Positions 18,315 to 26,507 of a stretch of DNA of 64,000 nt are shown one piece after another (the stretch's first letter is position 1; each line of letters starts with the position of its first letter). The notes under the pieces are model-generated. The model was given only the letters and a program-made list of their open reading frames with translations, did no database searches and had not been told where the DNA came from. Source of the DNA: JAGVSZ01 sp019137045 (GTDB lineage Bacteria > Pseudomonadota > Gammaproteobacteria > Burkholderiales > SG8-39); assembly GCA_046347635.1 (NCBI GenBank), contig JAXMFT010000009.1:130537-194536 (forward strand), read 5' to 3'. A program made the translations under genes and the position numbers.

Positions 18315-18901
18315 TCCCTGTCCGGTTGTCCGCGCAGCAGGTTCACGAACCGCCGCGCGATGACCCGCGGGCTGTCCCGCCCGGGGTGGTACCAGGTCTG
18401 CGACCAGTTGAGCGCGCCGAGCAGCATCAGCCGCGCGCTGCGGCGGTCGACGCCGCGCGCGAGCGGCAGCGCCTGCACGAGCTCGACGAACAGCCGCTCG
18501 TACTCGTCGCGCCGCTGCACCAGTTCGCCCGCGACCGAGGGCGCGTCGGACGGGCGCACGCGGATCACGACCTGCGCGTAGTCGCCGGCGTTCAGCAGCG
18601 ACTCGAGGTGGGCGACGCAGGCGGCCTCGAGCCGCTCCCACGGGTCGCGCCGGCCCGCGATCGCCGCCTCGACCGACTCCGAGATGCGCCGGACGCCCTC
18701 GGCGTACACCACGGCGAGCAGCGCCTCCTTGGTGGCGAAATGGTAGTAGAGCGAGCCCGGCAGCATGTCGATCGCGCGCACGATGTCGCGCACCGAGGCG
18801 CCGTGAAAGCCCCGCGCGGCGAACAGGCGCGCCGCCTCGTCGAGGATGAGCGGCAGCCGGTTGTCGGCGCGCGGGACGCGGGCGGGGCGGGCGGCGGGCA
18901 T
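18311..18901 (-). CDS. TetR family transcriptional regulator
   Basis: This is a 196-residue TetR protein. The helix-turn-helix lies near residues 30-60 (GASVRDIVRAIDMLPGSLYYHF), followed by a ligand-binding domain typical of regulators that sense acyl-CoA esters. It heads the operon tetR / B12 subunit / mutase / MeaB fusion / thioesterase and overlaps the next gene by 4 bp. A perfect palindrome ten bases upstream of its start is the probable operator, so it likely represses itself and the whole operon until an acyl-CoA ligand appears (inference). Confidence 0.92.
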   Translation of the reverse strand: MPAARPARVPRADNRLPLILDEAARLFAARGFHGASVRDIVRAIDMLPGSLYYHFATKEALLAVVYAEGVRRISESVEAAIAGRRDPWERLEAACVAHLESLLNAGDYAQVVIRVRPSDAPSVAGELVQRRDEYERLFVELVQALPLARGVDRRSARLMLLGALNWSQTWYHPGRDSPRVIARRFVNLLRGQPDRE

Positions 18902-18911
18902 CGGGGTAAAG

Positions 18912-18925
18912 CAAACGATCGTTTG
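18912..18925. promoter_or_regulatory. Perfect 14-bp palindrome, probable TetR operator
   Basis: The sequence CAAACGATCGTTTG is a perfect inverted repeat in an A/T-richer patch 10 bp upstream of the tetR start. Reading on the minus strand, a weak -10-like TACAAA lies just upstream, so the palindrome would cover the transcription start. Its size and symmetry suit a TetR dimer. Confidence 0.7.
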
Positions 18926-18984
18926 GTTTGTACCACGACCGCCGGCGCCGGGTCAACGCCGGGCGCCGCCGCGCCCGGCGGCGC

Positions 18985-19572
18985 TCAGGTCGCCGACCAG
19001 TTGAGGTGGAACTCGAGCGGCGGCGGCTCCCACGCGCTCATCCGCTCGAGCAGGCGCTCCGGGTCGGCCTCCGACACCACCAGGCCGCGGTGCGCGGGGC
19101 GCAGCAGCCCGTCGGCCGCCGCGCGGTCGAACTGGGCGAGCAGGCCGGCGAAGTACCCGCCGACGTTGATCAGGCCGCACGGCTTGCGGTGGATGCCGAG
19201 CTGCGCCCAGGTGATCATCTCGGTGATCTCCTCGAACGTGCCGAAGCCGCCCGGCAGCGCGGCGAAGGCGTCGGAGAGCTCCGCCATGCGCGCCTTGCGC
19301 TCGTGCATCGAGCGCACCACGATCATCTCGGTGAGGTCCACCCCGTCGTAGGCGAGCTCCTTGCGCTGGAGCGCGGAGGGGATCACGCCGATCACCTTGC
19401 CGCCGGCCGCGCGCGCGGCCTGCGACACGGCGCCCATCAGTCCGACCCGGCCGCCGCCGAACACGAGCGTGATGCCGCGCCGCGCGAGCGCGGCGCCGAG
19501 CGCGCGCGCGGTGTCGGCGTACGCGGGGGGCGTTCCGGCGTTCGAGCCGGCGAAGACGCAGATCGCTTTCAC
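18985..19572 (-). CDS. LOG family protein (cytokinin riboside 5'-monophosphate phosphoribohydrolase-like)
   Basis: This is a 195-residue Rossmann-like protein with the nucleotide-binding start CVFAGSNAG, FGGGRVGLMG near residue 38, and the LOG catalytic motif PGGFGTFEEI near 107. LOG enzymes cleave nucleoside 5'-monophosphates to base and ribose 5-phosphate; in bacteria they act in nucleotide salvage or housekeeping. It lies 16 bp after the FkbM gene on the same strand. The final 25 residues are acidic and hydrophobic, as in many proteobacterial members. Confidence 0.9.
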   Translation of the reverse strand: MKAICVFAGSNAGTPPAYADTARALGAALARRGITLVFGGGRVGLMGAVSQAARAAGGKVIGVIPSALQRKELAYDGVDLTEMIVVRSMHERKARMAELSDAFAALPGGFGTFEEITEMITWAQLGIHRKPCGLINVGGYFAGLLAQFDRAAADGLLRPAHRGLVVSEADPERLLERMSAWEPPPLEFHLNWSAT

Positions 19573-19588
19573 TCCTGGTGGCCTCCCG

Positions 19589-20419
19589 TCATCGGCGGCC
19601 GCGCCGGAACCCGCGCACGCGCTCGGCCAGCCGCCGGTTGCAGGCGTCGAAGAAGAAATTGCGCTTTCGCAGCGGCTTGCGCACCTCGATGTCGAACCAG
19701 GGCGCGAGCAGGTCGAGCGCCCGGAAACCGGAGGCCGCGCCGTCCACCGCGCCGTGGAGCTCGCCGTAGATCCAGCGCGTGCGCGCGAGCGCCGCGGCCG
19801 GAAACGCGCTCAGGATGTCGTACTCCGCGCCCTCGGTGTCGATCTTGACCACGTCGACCGAGTCGAGACGCAGGGCGTCCAGGACGCCGCCGACGGACCG
19901 GATCTCGGCGCGCACGACCGAGGTCGCCGCCGCGCCCGCGAAGCGCGAGTACCCGCCGCGGTTGTCCGGCGCTCCGGCCGGGACCCCGAACTCGGCCGCC
20001 CCGTCCGCGGCGCCCAGCCCGTACGGATGAACGGTGACGTTGCAGCCGGCGACGTTGCGCCGGAGCAGCTCGAGGTTGGCCGCGATCGGCTCGAACGCGT
20101 GAATCGCCGCGTCGGGAAAGCGGTGGGCCAGATAGCGCGCGGTGATCCCGATGTTGGCGCCGATGTCGAAAATCGTGCGCGGGGCCACCTCCGGCGGCAG
20201 CCAGTACTCGCTCTTGCGCGCCGGCTTGAACAGGATCGCGTACACCAGCCCGACGTCCGACGACCCGGGGCGATAGGCCACCGGCCGCCCGTCCCCGGTG
20301 CGCCAGGGCACCTCGTGCACCGCCTCGCCGCCCCATTCCCCGCGCTCCAGCGCGTCCACGTCGCGCGCGAGCCGCAGCGAGCGCGAGCGGGCGAGCGTCT
20401 TGAGCGCGAGCTTGTTCAC
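19589..20419 (-). CDS. FkbM family SAM-dependent methyltransferase
   Basis: This is a 276-residue protein. The FkbM fold is shown by TIFDIGANIGITARYLA near residue 85, HAFEPIAANLELLRRN, and DVVKIDTEGAEYDIL near 190. FkbM enzymes O-methylate sugars, polyketides or glycans. The start is the GTG at 20,419, whose GTGA overlaps the stop of the acyl-CoA dehydrogenase by 4 bp. No in-frame ATG fits better. Being coupled to a beta-oxidation gene is unusual; the substrate is unknown. Confidence 0.87.
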   Translation of the reverse strand: MNKLALKTLARSRSLRLARDVDALERGEWGGEAVHEVPWRTGDGRPVAYRPGSSDVGLVYAILFKPARKSEYWLPPEVAPRTIFDIGANIGITARYLAHRFPDAAIHAFEPIAANLELLRRNVAGCNVTVHPYGLGAADGAAEFGVPAGAPDNRGGYSRFAGAAATSVVRAEIRSVGGVLDALRLDSVDVVKIDTEGAEYDILSAFPAAALARTRWIYGELHGAVDGAASGFRALDLLAPWFDIEVRKPLRKRNFFFDACNRRLAERVRGFRRGRR

Positions 20420-21552
20420 TCGTTCGCGATCGCGCGGCCGATCACCAGCCGCTGGATGTCGCTCGCGCCTTCGTAGATCTGGCACACGCGCACGTCGCGG
20501 TAGATGCGCTCCACCGGGAAGTCGCTGACGTAGCCGTAGCCGCCGTGGATCTGGATCGCGTCCGAGCAGACCCGCTCGGCCATCTCGCTCGCGAAGAGTT
20601 TCGCCATCGACGCCTCCTTCAGGCACGGGCGCCGCGCGTCGCGCAGCGCCGCGGCGTGCCACACCATCTGGCGCGCCACCTCGATCTGCGTCGCCATGTC
20701 GGCGAGCCGGAAGTTCACCGCCTGGTGCTCGATGATCGGCTTGCCGAAGGTCTGCCGCTCCTTCGCGTAGGCGCGCGCCGCCTCGTACGCGGCGCGCGCC
20801 ATTCCGACCGCCTGCGCCGCGATGCCGATGCGCCCGCCCTCCAGGTTCGAGAGCGCGATCCGGTAGCCCTCGCCCTCGGCGCCGAGCAGGCAGTCGGCGG
20901 GGACGCGGCAGTTCTCGAAGACGATCTGCGCGGTGTCGGAGGCGCGCTGGCCGAGCTTGTGCTCGACGCGCGCGACCACGTAGCCGGGCGCATCGCGCGG
21001 CACCACGAACGCGCTGATGCCCTTCTTTCCGGCGCCCTTGCCGGTGACCGCGAAGACCACCGCGCAGTCGGCGTGCCTGCCGGTGGTGATGAACTGCTTC
21101 ACGCCGTTCAGCACCCAGTGCGCGCCGTCGCGCTCCGCCCGGGTGCGGATCGCGGCGGCGTCCGAGCCGACGTGCGGCTCGGTGAGGCAGAAGCACCCGA
21201 GCCGCTCGCCGCGCGCGAGCGGCGTCAGCCAGCGCGCCTTCTGCGCGTCGGTGCCGAAGGCGGCAATCGGGCCGCACACGACCGAGTTCTGCACGCTCAG
21301 CACGGTCGAGCAGGCGCCGTCGCCCGCCGCGACCTCCTCGAGCGCCACCGCGAGCGACACATGGTCGAGCCCCGCGCCGCCCCAGCGCTCGGGCACGCAC
21401 ACGCCCATCAGGCCCATGCGCCCCAGCTCCGCGAGCGCCGCGCGCGGGAAGGTCGCGTCGCGGTCCCATTCCGCGGCGAACGGCGCCAGGCGCTCGCGCG
21501 CGAACGCGCGCACCGACTCGCGGATCATCTCCTGTTCGGGCGTGAGCAGCAT
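20416..21552 (-). CDS. Acyl-CoA dehydrogenase, short/medium-chain type
   Basis: This is a 378-residue FAD enzyme with CLTEPHVGSDAAAIRT near residue 140, IQIHGGYGYVSDFPVERIYRD (the QIHGGYGY signature) near 335, and the catalytic glutamate in QIYEGASDIQ near 363. The base is thus at the short/medium-chain position, unlike the enzyme at 2,575-3,726. It oxidises an acyl-CoA to the trans-2-enoyl-CoA and passes electrons to ETF. It follows a small membrane-protein gene by 9 bp and overlaps the FkbM gene. The substrate could be the product of the mutase or ordinary butyryl-CoA. Confidence 0.9.
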   Translation of the reverse strand: MLLTPEQEMIRESVRAFARERLAPFAAEWDRDATFPRAALAELGRMGLMGVCVPERWGGAGLDHVSLAVALEEVAAGDGACSTVLSVQNSVVCGPIAAFGTDAQKARWLTPLARGERLGCFCLTEPHVGSDAAAIRTRAERDGAHWVLNGVKQFITTGRHADCAVVFAVTGKGAGKKGISAFVVPRDAPGYVVARVEHKLGQRASDTAQIVFENCRVPADCLLGAEGEGYRIALSNLEGGRIGIAAQAVGMARAAYEAARAYAKERQTFGKPIIEHQAVNFRLADMATQIEVARQMVWHAAALRDARRPCLKEASMAKLFASEMAERVCSDAIQIHGGYGYVSDFPVERIYRDVRVCQIYEGASDIQRLVIGRAIANE

Positions 21553-21561
21553 CGTCCCGTC

Positions 21562-22044
21562 CTATCGCCGCGCGGGAGCGGCGCCCTTCTGCAGGACGCG
21601 CAGGTGGCCGCCGAGCACCGCCGCCGGAATCACCAGCAGGTCGCCGGCGAGCCGCATCCACCAGCTCGCCGTTTCGGTGGTGAAGAGCATCATCGCCTCG
21701 CCGAAGAGGAGCGACACGACCCCGACCGCGAACGCCGTGGCGTACTCCGCGCGGTTCGCGAAGCGCGCGGCCGCGTAGCCGCCGAGCACCGTGCAGGCCA
21801 GCCCGCCCGCGAGGCTCACCAGCTTGAAGGTCGCGGACTCCGCGAGCGCGGCGCCGAGCCCCTCGGGCGCGGTGCCGCCGGACACGAGCAGGATGCTCGC
21901 CACCGTCGCGGCCGCGAGCGAGAACACCATCGTGCCGCCGATGTCCACCGCGAAGCCGAGCACGATCGCGACCGGGGTGGAGCGGCCCGGTGCGGCCTGC
22001 GGGTCGCGCACCGGCGCGCCGGGCGGGCGATAGGGATCGGTCAC
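21562..22044 (-). CDS. Hypothetical integral membrane protein, 160 aa
   Basis: The family is not recognised. The N-terminal 22 residues are Pro/Arg-rich and cytoplasmic (PYRPPGAPVRDP). Four hydrophobic segments follow: near residues 24-50, 70-92, 100-122 and 127-147, the last including WWMRLAGDLLVIPAAVLGG. The C terminus is basic. The topology suggests a small four-helix inner-membrane protein. It lies between the thiolase (42 bp) and the acyl-CoA dehydrogenase (9 bp), on the same strand. Confidence 0.75.
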   Translation of the reverse strand: MTDPYRPPGAPVRDPQAAPGRSTPVAIVLGFAVDIGGTMVFSLAAATVASILLVSGGTAPEGLGAALAESATFKLVSLAGGLACTVLGGYAAARFANRAEYATAFAVGVVSLLFGEAMMLFTTETASWWMRLAGDLLVIPAAVLGGHLRVLQKGAAPARR

Positions 22045-22086
22045 GCCGCCTCCGGCGCGGGATCGGGCCGCACGTCGCGCGCCGCG

Positions 22087-23271
22087 CTAGACGAGCTCGA
22101 GCGCCACCGCCGTGGCCTCGCCCCCGCCGATGCACAGGCTCGCGACCCCGCGCTTGCCGCCGTACTTCCGCAGCGCGCCGATCAGCGTCACCATGATGCG
22201 CGCGCCGGAGGCGCCGATCGGGTGCCCGAGCGCGCACGCGCCGCCGTGCACGTTGACCTTCTCGTGCGGCAGGCCGTGCTCCTTCATCGCCGCCATCGCG
22301 ACCACGGCGAACGCCTCGTTGACCTCGTAGAGGTCGACGTCCCGCGCGCCCCAGCCGGTCTTCTCGAAGAGCTTGCGCATCGCGCCCACCGGGGCGGTGG
22401 TGAAGAGCGCCGGCTCCTGCGCGTGCGTCGCGTGCCCGACGAGGACCGCGAGCGGCGCGAGCCCGAGCTTCTCCGCGCTCGAGCGGCGCATCAGCACCAT
22501 CGCCGCCGCGCCGTCGGAGATCGACGACGAGTTGGCGGCGGTCACGGTGCCGTCCTTGCGGAACGCCGGTTTCAGCGTCGGGATCTTCTCCAGGTTGGCC
22601 TTGAACGGCTGCTCGTCGTTCTCGACGAACTTCTCGTCCTTGCCGGCCTTGAGCGCGAGCGGGGTGATCTCCCAGGCGAACCAGCCTTCCCTGTTCGCCT
22701 TCTGCGCACGCTGCAGCGACGCGATCGCGAAGCTGTCCTGCGCCGCGCGGGTGAACGCGTACTTCCCGGCGCAGTCCTCGGCGAACGTGCCCATCAGGCG
22801 GCCCTTGTCGTAGGCGTCCTCGAGGCCGTCGAAGAACATGTGGTCGAGCACCTGCTGGTGGCCCATGCGGTAGCCGGCGCGCGCCTTGGGCATGAGGTAG
22901 GGCGCGTTGGTCATCGACTCCATGCCGCCGGCGACCATGATGTCGTTCGTTCCGGCGAGCAGAAGATCGTGCGCGAGCATCGCCGCCTTCATCCCCGAGC
23001 CGCACATCTTGTTGATCGTGGTGCAGCCGGTGGCGAGCGGGAGGCCGCCCCCGAGCGACGCCTGCCGCGCCGGCGCCTGCCCCTGGCCCGCGGGCAGCAC
23101 GCAGCCCATCACGACCTCCTGCACCTGCCCGGGCTCGATGCGCGCGCGCTCGACCGCGGCGCGGATCGCCGCGGCGCCGAGCTCCGGCGCGGTGAAGGAC
23201 TTGAGCTCGCCCTGGAAACCGCCCATCGGCGTTCTGGCGGCGGAGACGATGACCACTGGATCATGAGCCAT
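22087..23271 (-). CDS. Thiolase (acetyl-CoA C-acyltransferase)
   Basis: The 394 residues match the full length of biosynthetic/degradative thiolases. Catalytic landmarks are the nucleophilic Cys in INKMCGSGMKA near residue 89, NEAFAVVAM near 318, GGACALGHPIG near 350 and the second cysteine in CIGGGEA near 380. It either condenses two acetyl-CoA or cleaves 3-ketoacyl-CoA, and may supply PHA precursors for the PhaC encoded 3 kb away. It overlaps the frameshift-corrected carbonic anhydrase end by about 11 bp and belongs to the ivd-led operon. Confidence 0.93.
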   Translation of the reverse strand: MAHDPVVIVSAARTPMGGFQGELKSFTAPELGAAAIRAAVERARIEPGQVQEVVMGCVLPAGQGQAPARQASLGGGLPLATGCTTINKMCGSGMKAAMLAHDLLLAGTNDIMVAGGMESMTNAPYLMPKARAGYRMGHQQVLDHMFFDGLEDAYDKGRLMGTFAEDCAGKYAFTRAAQDSFAIASLQRAQKANREGWFAWEITPLALKAGKDEKFVENDEQPFKANLEKIPTLKPAFRKDGTVTAANSSSISDGAAAMVLMRRSSAEKLGLAPLAVLVGHATHAQEPALFTTAPVGAMRKLFEKTGWGARDVDLYEVNEAFAVVAMAAMKEHGLPHEKVNVHGGACALGHPIGASGARIMVTLIGALRKYGGKRGVASLCIGGGEATAVALELV

Positions 23272-23969
23272 GGCTGACCTCGTTGCGGGATTCGCGGAGC
23301 CCTCGATCGAGGTCGGGCCGCGCGTCGCGCGCAGGCTGGGCAAGCGCGTTGCGGTATCGCGGCACGACCTGGTCCGGGGGCCGCGAGCGTGAGGTCGAGG
23401 TCGCGCAGCCCGTCGTGCAGGCCGTACACCCAGCCGTGCAGCCGCAGCGTCTGGCCGCGCGCCCACGCATCCTGCACGACGGTCGTACGCGCGACGTTGA
23501 CGACCTGCTCCAGCACGTTCAGCTCGCACAGGCGGTCGAGCCGGTCGGCCGGGCCGGGCTGCGCGGTCAGGACCGCCTGGTGCTTCGCGGCCACCGCCTC
23601 GATCTGGCGCAGCCAGTTGTCCGCCAGGCCGATGCGCTCGCCGGCCGCCACCGCGCCCACGCCGCTGCAGCCGTAGTGGCCGCAGAGGATCACGTGCTCG
23701 ACGCGCAGGCGGTCGAGCGCGAACTGCAGCACCGAGAGCAGGTTGAGGTCGGTCTGCACCACGACGTTGGCGATGTTGCGGTGGACGAACACTTCGCCGG
23801 GCGCGAGGCCGGCGATCTCGTTGGCCGGCACGCGCGAGTCCGAGCACCCGATCCAGAGGTAGTGCGGCGCCTGCAGTCGCGCGAGGCGCGGAAAGAAGTC
23901 CGGGTCCGCGGCGCGCATGCGCGCGGCCCACGCGCGGTTGTTCTCGAACAGGTGCGCCAGGTCCTGCAT
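23261..23969 (-). CDS. can: Beta-class carbonic anhydrase with C-terminal frameshift
   Basis: The zinc site is clear: CSDSRVP (Cys and Asp) near residue 42 and HYGCSG (His, Cys) near 100. HRNIANVV also matches the Can group. As given, the frame runs on into the thiolase gene. Removing one G from the five-G run at 23,376-23,380 changes the tail to AAPDQVVPRYRNALAQ and a stop at 23,261, giving 235 residues with a natural-looking C terminus. The indel is therefore probably a consensus error. Carbonic anhydrase between ivd and thiolase makes sense because the biotin carboxylase of this pathway needs bicarbonate. Confidence 0.88.
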
Positions 23970-23977
23970 CGGCGGCC

Positions 23978-25198
23978 CTAGGCGGTCTCGGCGAAGAGCT
24001 CCCGCCCGATCAGCCAGCGCCGGATCTCGCTCGTCCCCGCGCCGATCTCGTAGAGCTTGGCGTCGCGCCACAGCCGCCCGGTCGCGTACTCGTTGATGTA
24101 GCCGTTGCCGCCCAGCGCCTGGATCGCCTCGCCCGCCATCCAGGTGGCCTTCTCGGCCGAGTACAGGATCGCGCCGGCGGCGTCCTTGCGCAGCGCGCGC
24201 AGGTCGTCGCCCGTGCGCGCGCGGTCGCAGGCCTGGCCCACGGCGTAGACGTACGCGCGGCTCGCCATCATGGTCGAGTACATGTCGGCGAGCTTGCCCT
24301 GCATGAGCTGGAACTCGCCGATCGACTGGCCGAACTGCTTGCGCTCGTGCACGTACGGCAGCACGACGTCCATGCACGCGGCCATGATGCCGAGCGGCCC
24401 GCCCGCGAGCACCGCGCGCTCGAAGTCCAGGCCGCTCATGAGCACGTTCACGCCGCGGCCGAACTCGCCCAGGATCTGCGACTCCGGCACCGCGCAGTCC
24501 TGGAACACGAGCTCGCAGGTGTTGGAGCCGCGCATGCCCAGCTTGTCGAGCTTCTGCGCCGTGCCGAAGCCCTTCATGCCGCGCTCGATGATGAACGCGG
24601 TGATGCCGCGCGGTCCGGCGTTGGCGTCGGTCTTGGCGTACACCACCAGCGTGTCCGCGTCCGGGCCGTTGGTGATCCACATCTTGTTGCCGTTGAGCAC
24701 GAACCGGCCGTTCGCGTAGTCCGCGCGCAGGCGCATGCTCACCACGTCGGAGCCGGCGCCCGGCTCGCTCATCGCGAGCGCGCCGACGTGCTCGCCCGAG
24801 ACGAGCTGCGGGAGGTACTTCCGCTTCTGCGCCTCGCTGCCGTTGCGGCGGATCTGGTTCACGCACAGGTTGGAGTGCGCGCCGTAGGAGAGGCCGACCG
24901 CCGCCGAGGCGCGGCTGATCTCCTCGACCGCGACGACGTGCGCGAGGTAGCCGAGCCCGCTCCCGCCGTAGGCCTCCTCCACGGTGACGCCGAGCAGGCC
25001 GAGCGCGCCGAGCTTCCGCCACAGGTCCGGCGGGAACGCGTTCGAGCGGTCGATCTCGGCCGCGCGCGGGGCGATCTCCTCCGCCGCGAACTCGCGCACC
25101 GTCCGCCGCAGCATGTCGACCGTCTCGCCGAGGTCGAACGCGAGCTGCGGGAAATCGATCATCGGGACGGCGGAGCCGACGTGCGAGGGACGGTCCAT
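23978..25198 (-). CDS. ivd: Isovaleryl-CoA dehydrogenase
   Basis: This is a 406-residue acyl-CoA dehydrogenase with IVD features. AMSEPGAGSDVVSMRL is near residue 150. The catalytic glutamate is in LDFERAVLAGGPLGIM near 260, and the C-terminal segment EIGAGTSEIRRWLIGREL lacks the medium-chain glutamate. It converts isovaleryl-CoA to 3-methylcrotonyl-CoA, the classic substrate of the carboxylase at the left end of the window. The start at 25,198 has a GGAG site 8-9 bases upstream. A second ATG 36 bases downstream would give the more usual 394 residues but has no such site. It heads the operon ivd-can-thiolase. Confidence 0.92.
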   Translation of the reverse strand: MDRPSHVGSAVPMIDFPQLAFDLGETVDMLRRTVREFAAEEIAPRAAEIDRSNAFPPDLWRKLGALGLLGVTVEEAYGGSGLGYLAHVVAVEEISRASAAVGLSYGAHSNLCVNQIRRNGSEAQKRKYLPQLVSGEHVGALAMSEPGAGSDVVSMRLRADYANGRFVLNGNKMWITNGPDADTLVVYAKTDANAGPRGITAFIIERGMKGFGTAQKLDKLGMRGSNTCELVFQDCAVPESQILGEFGRGVNVLMSGLDFERAVLAGGPLGIMAACMDVVLPYVHERKQFGQSIGEFQLMQGKLADMYSTMMASRAYVYAVGQACDRARTGDDLRALRKDAAGAILYSAEKATWMAGEAIQALGGNGYINEYATGRLWRDAKLYEIGAGTSEIRRWLIGRELFAETA

Positions 25199-25305
25199 CG
25201 GGAGTCTCCAGGGACGCACGGCCGGGCGGCTCACATGGCGCCCGGGCGCGTATTCTGCGAAAATGCCGCGCCGCCGCATTCTACTCCCGTGCGGCCTGTG
25301 CCCCG

Positions 25306-26507
25306 ATGAATCGCCCCGAGCTGCTCCTCGACTATCCGTTCGCCGCGCCGCCCCCGCCGGGCGAGGTGCGCGAGGCGGCGCCCGGCGTGCACTGGCTGCG
25401 GATGCCGCTCCCGTTCGCGCTCGACCACATCAACCTGTGGGCGCTCGAGGACGGCGCGGGGCTCGCGCTGGTCGACACCGGCCTCGGCAACGACGCCACG
25501 CGCGCGCTGTGGCAGCAGGTCTTCGACGGATTCTTCCGCGGCCGCCCGGTCACGCGCGTCATCGCCACCCACCTGCACCCCGACCACGCCGGCAACGTCG
25601 GCTGGCTCGGCGCGCGCTTCGGCGCGCCGCTCTGGATGTCGCAGTCCGACTACCTGATGGCGCACGCGTGGCGCGAGAACACCGCCGGGTTCGCCACCGA
25701 CGCCATGCTCGCCCACCTCGCGCGCCACGGCCTCACCGGCGAGCTGATCGAGGGGCCGGCGCTGCGCGGGAACTCCTACCGGCACAACGTGCCCGACTTT
25801 CCGCGCACCTACCGGCGCATCATGGACGGCGATGCGCTCGCGATCGGCGGGCGCAGCTGGCGCGTGCTCATGGGCTACGGCCACGCGCCCGAGCACGCCT
25901 CGCTCTACGCGGGCGACCTGGGGGTGCTCATCTCGGGCGACATGCTGCTCCCGCGCATCTCCACCAACATCAGCGTGAACCAGGTGGACCCGGACGCGAA
26001 CCCGCTCGCGCTCTTCCTCGCGAGCCTGCACCGCTACACGCAGGAGATCGGCGGCGACCCGCTGGTGCTGCCCTCGCACGGCCTGCCCTTCCGCGGCATG
26101 CGCGAGCGCGTGGGCCAGCTCGAGCGCGCACCACGCCGCGCGGCTGGGGGAGCTCGAGGACGCGTGCACCGCGCCGAAGTCCCCGGCGGAGGTGATCGGC
26201 ACGCTCTTCCGGCGCGAGCTCGACGCCTACCAGACGTTTTTCGCGATGGGCGAGGCGCTCGCCCATCTGAACTACCTGATGCACGCCGGGCGCTTCGCGC
26301 GCCTGGCCGGCGCCGACGGCGTGGTGCGGTTCGTGCGCGCCGCGAAGGCGCAGCGGTACCGGGCCGGACCGCCGCGACGAGCAAGGGCGCGCCGGCGCGC
26401 GGGCGCCGCCGCCGGCCGCGCGCGCGCGGGCGCGCGCCGGGAGAGGAACCACGGCGGGGAGCGCGGCGGCGGCGCCCGCGCCGGCAAGGCGGGAGGGGAA
26501 TCGATGA
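25306..26507 (+). CDS. MBL-fold metallohydrolase, frameshifted; 3' end uncertain
   Basis: The N-terminal 265 residues hold the metallo-beta-lactamase fold: THLHPDHAGN (HxHxDH) near residue 87, HAPEHASLYAGD near 191, and LPSHGLPFRGM near 257. The conserved C-terminal helical part continues in the +1 frame after about 26,130 (ELEDAC, VIGTLFRRELDAYQTFFAMG, EALAHLNYL), so an indel lies there. Past about 26,340 no frame gives a clearly conserved ending. The stretch to phaC is GC-rich low complexity, and the coordinate given is the nearest stop overlapping the phaC start. It is divergent from ivd across 107 bp. The family includes hydrolases of thioesters and other small esters; the substrate is unknown. 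Confidence 0.75.

Noticed and set aside
18985..19572. LOG protein as evidence of plant association through cytokinin synthesis
   Set aside because: LOG-family proteins are widespread in bacteria without any plant link.
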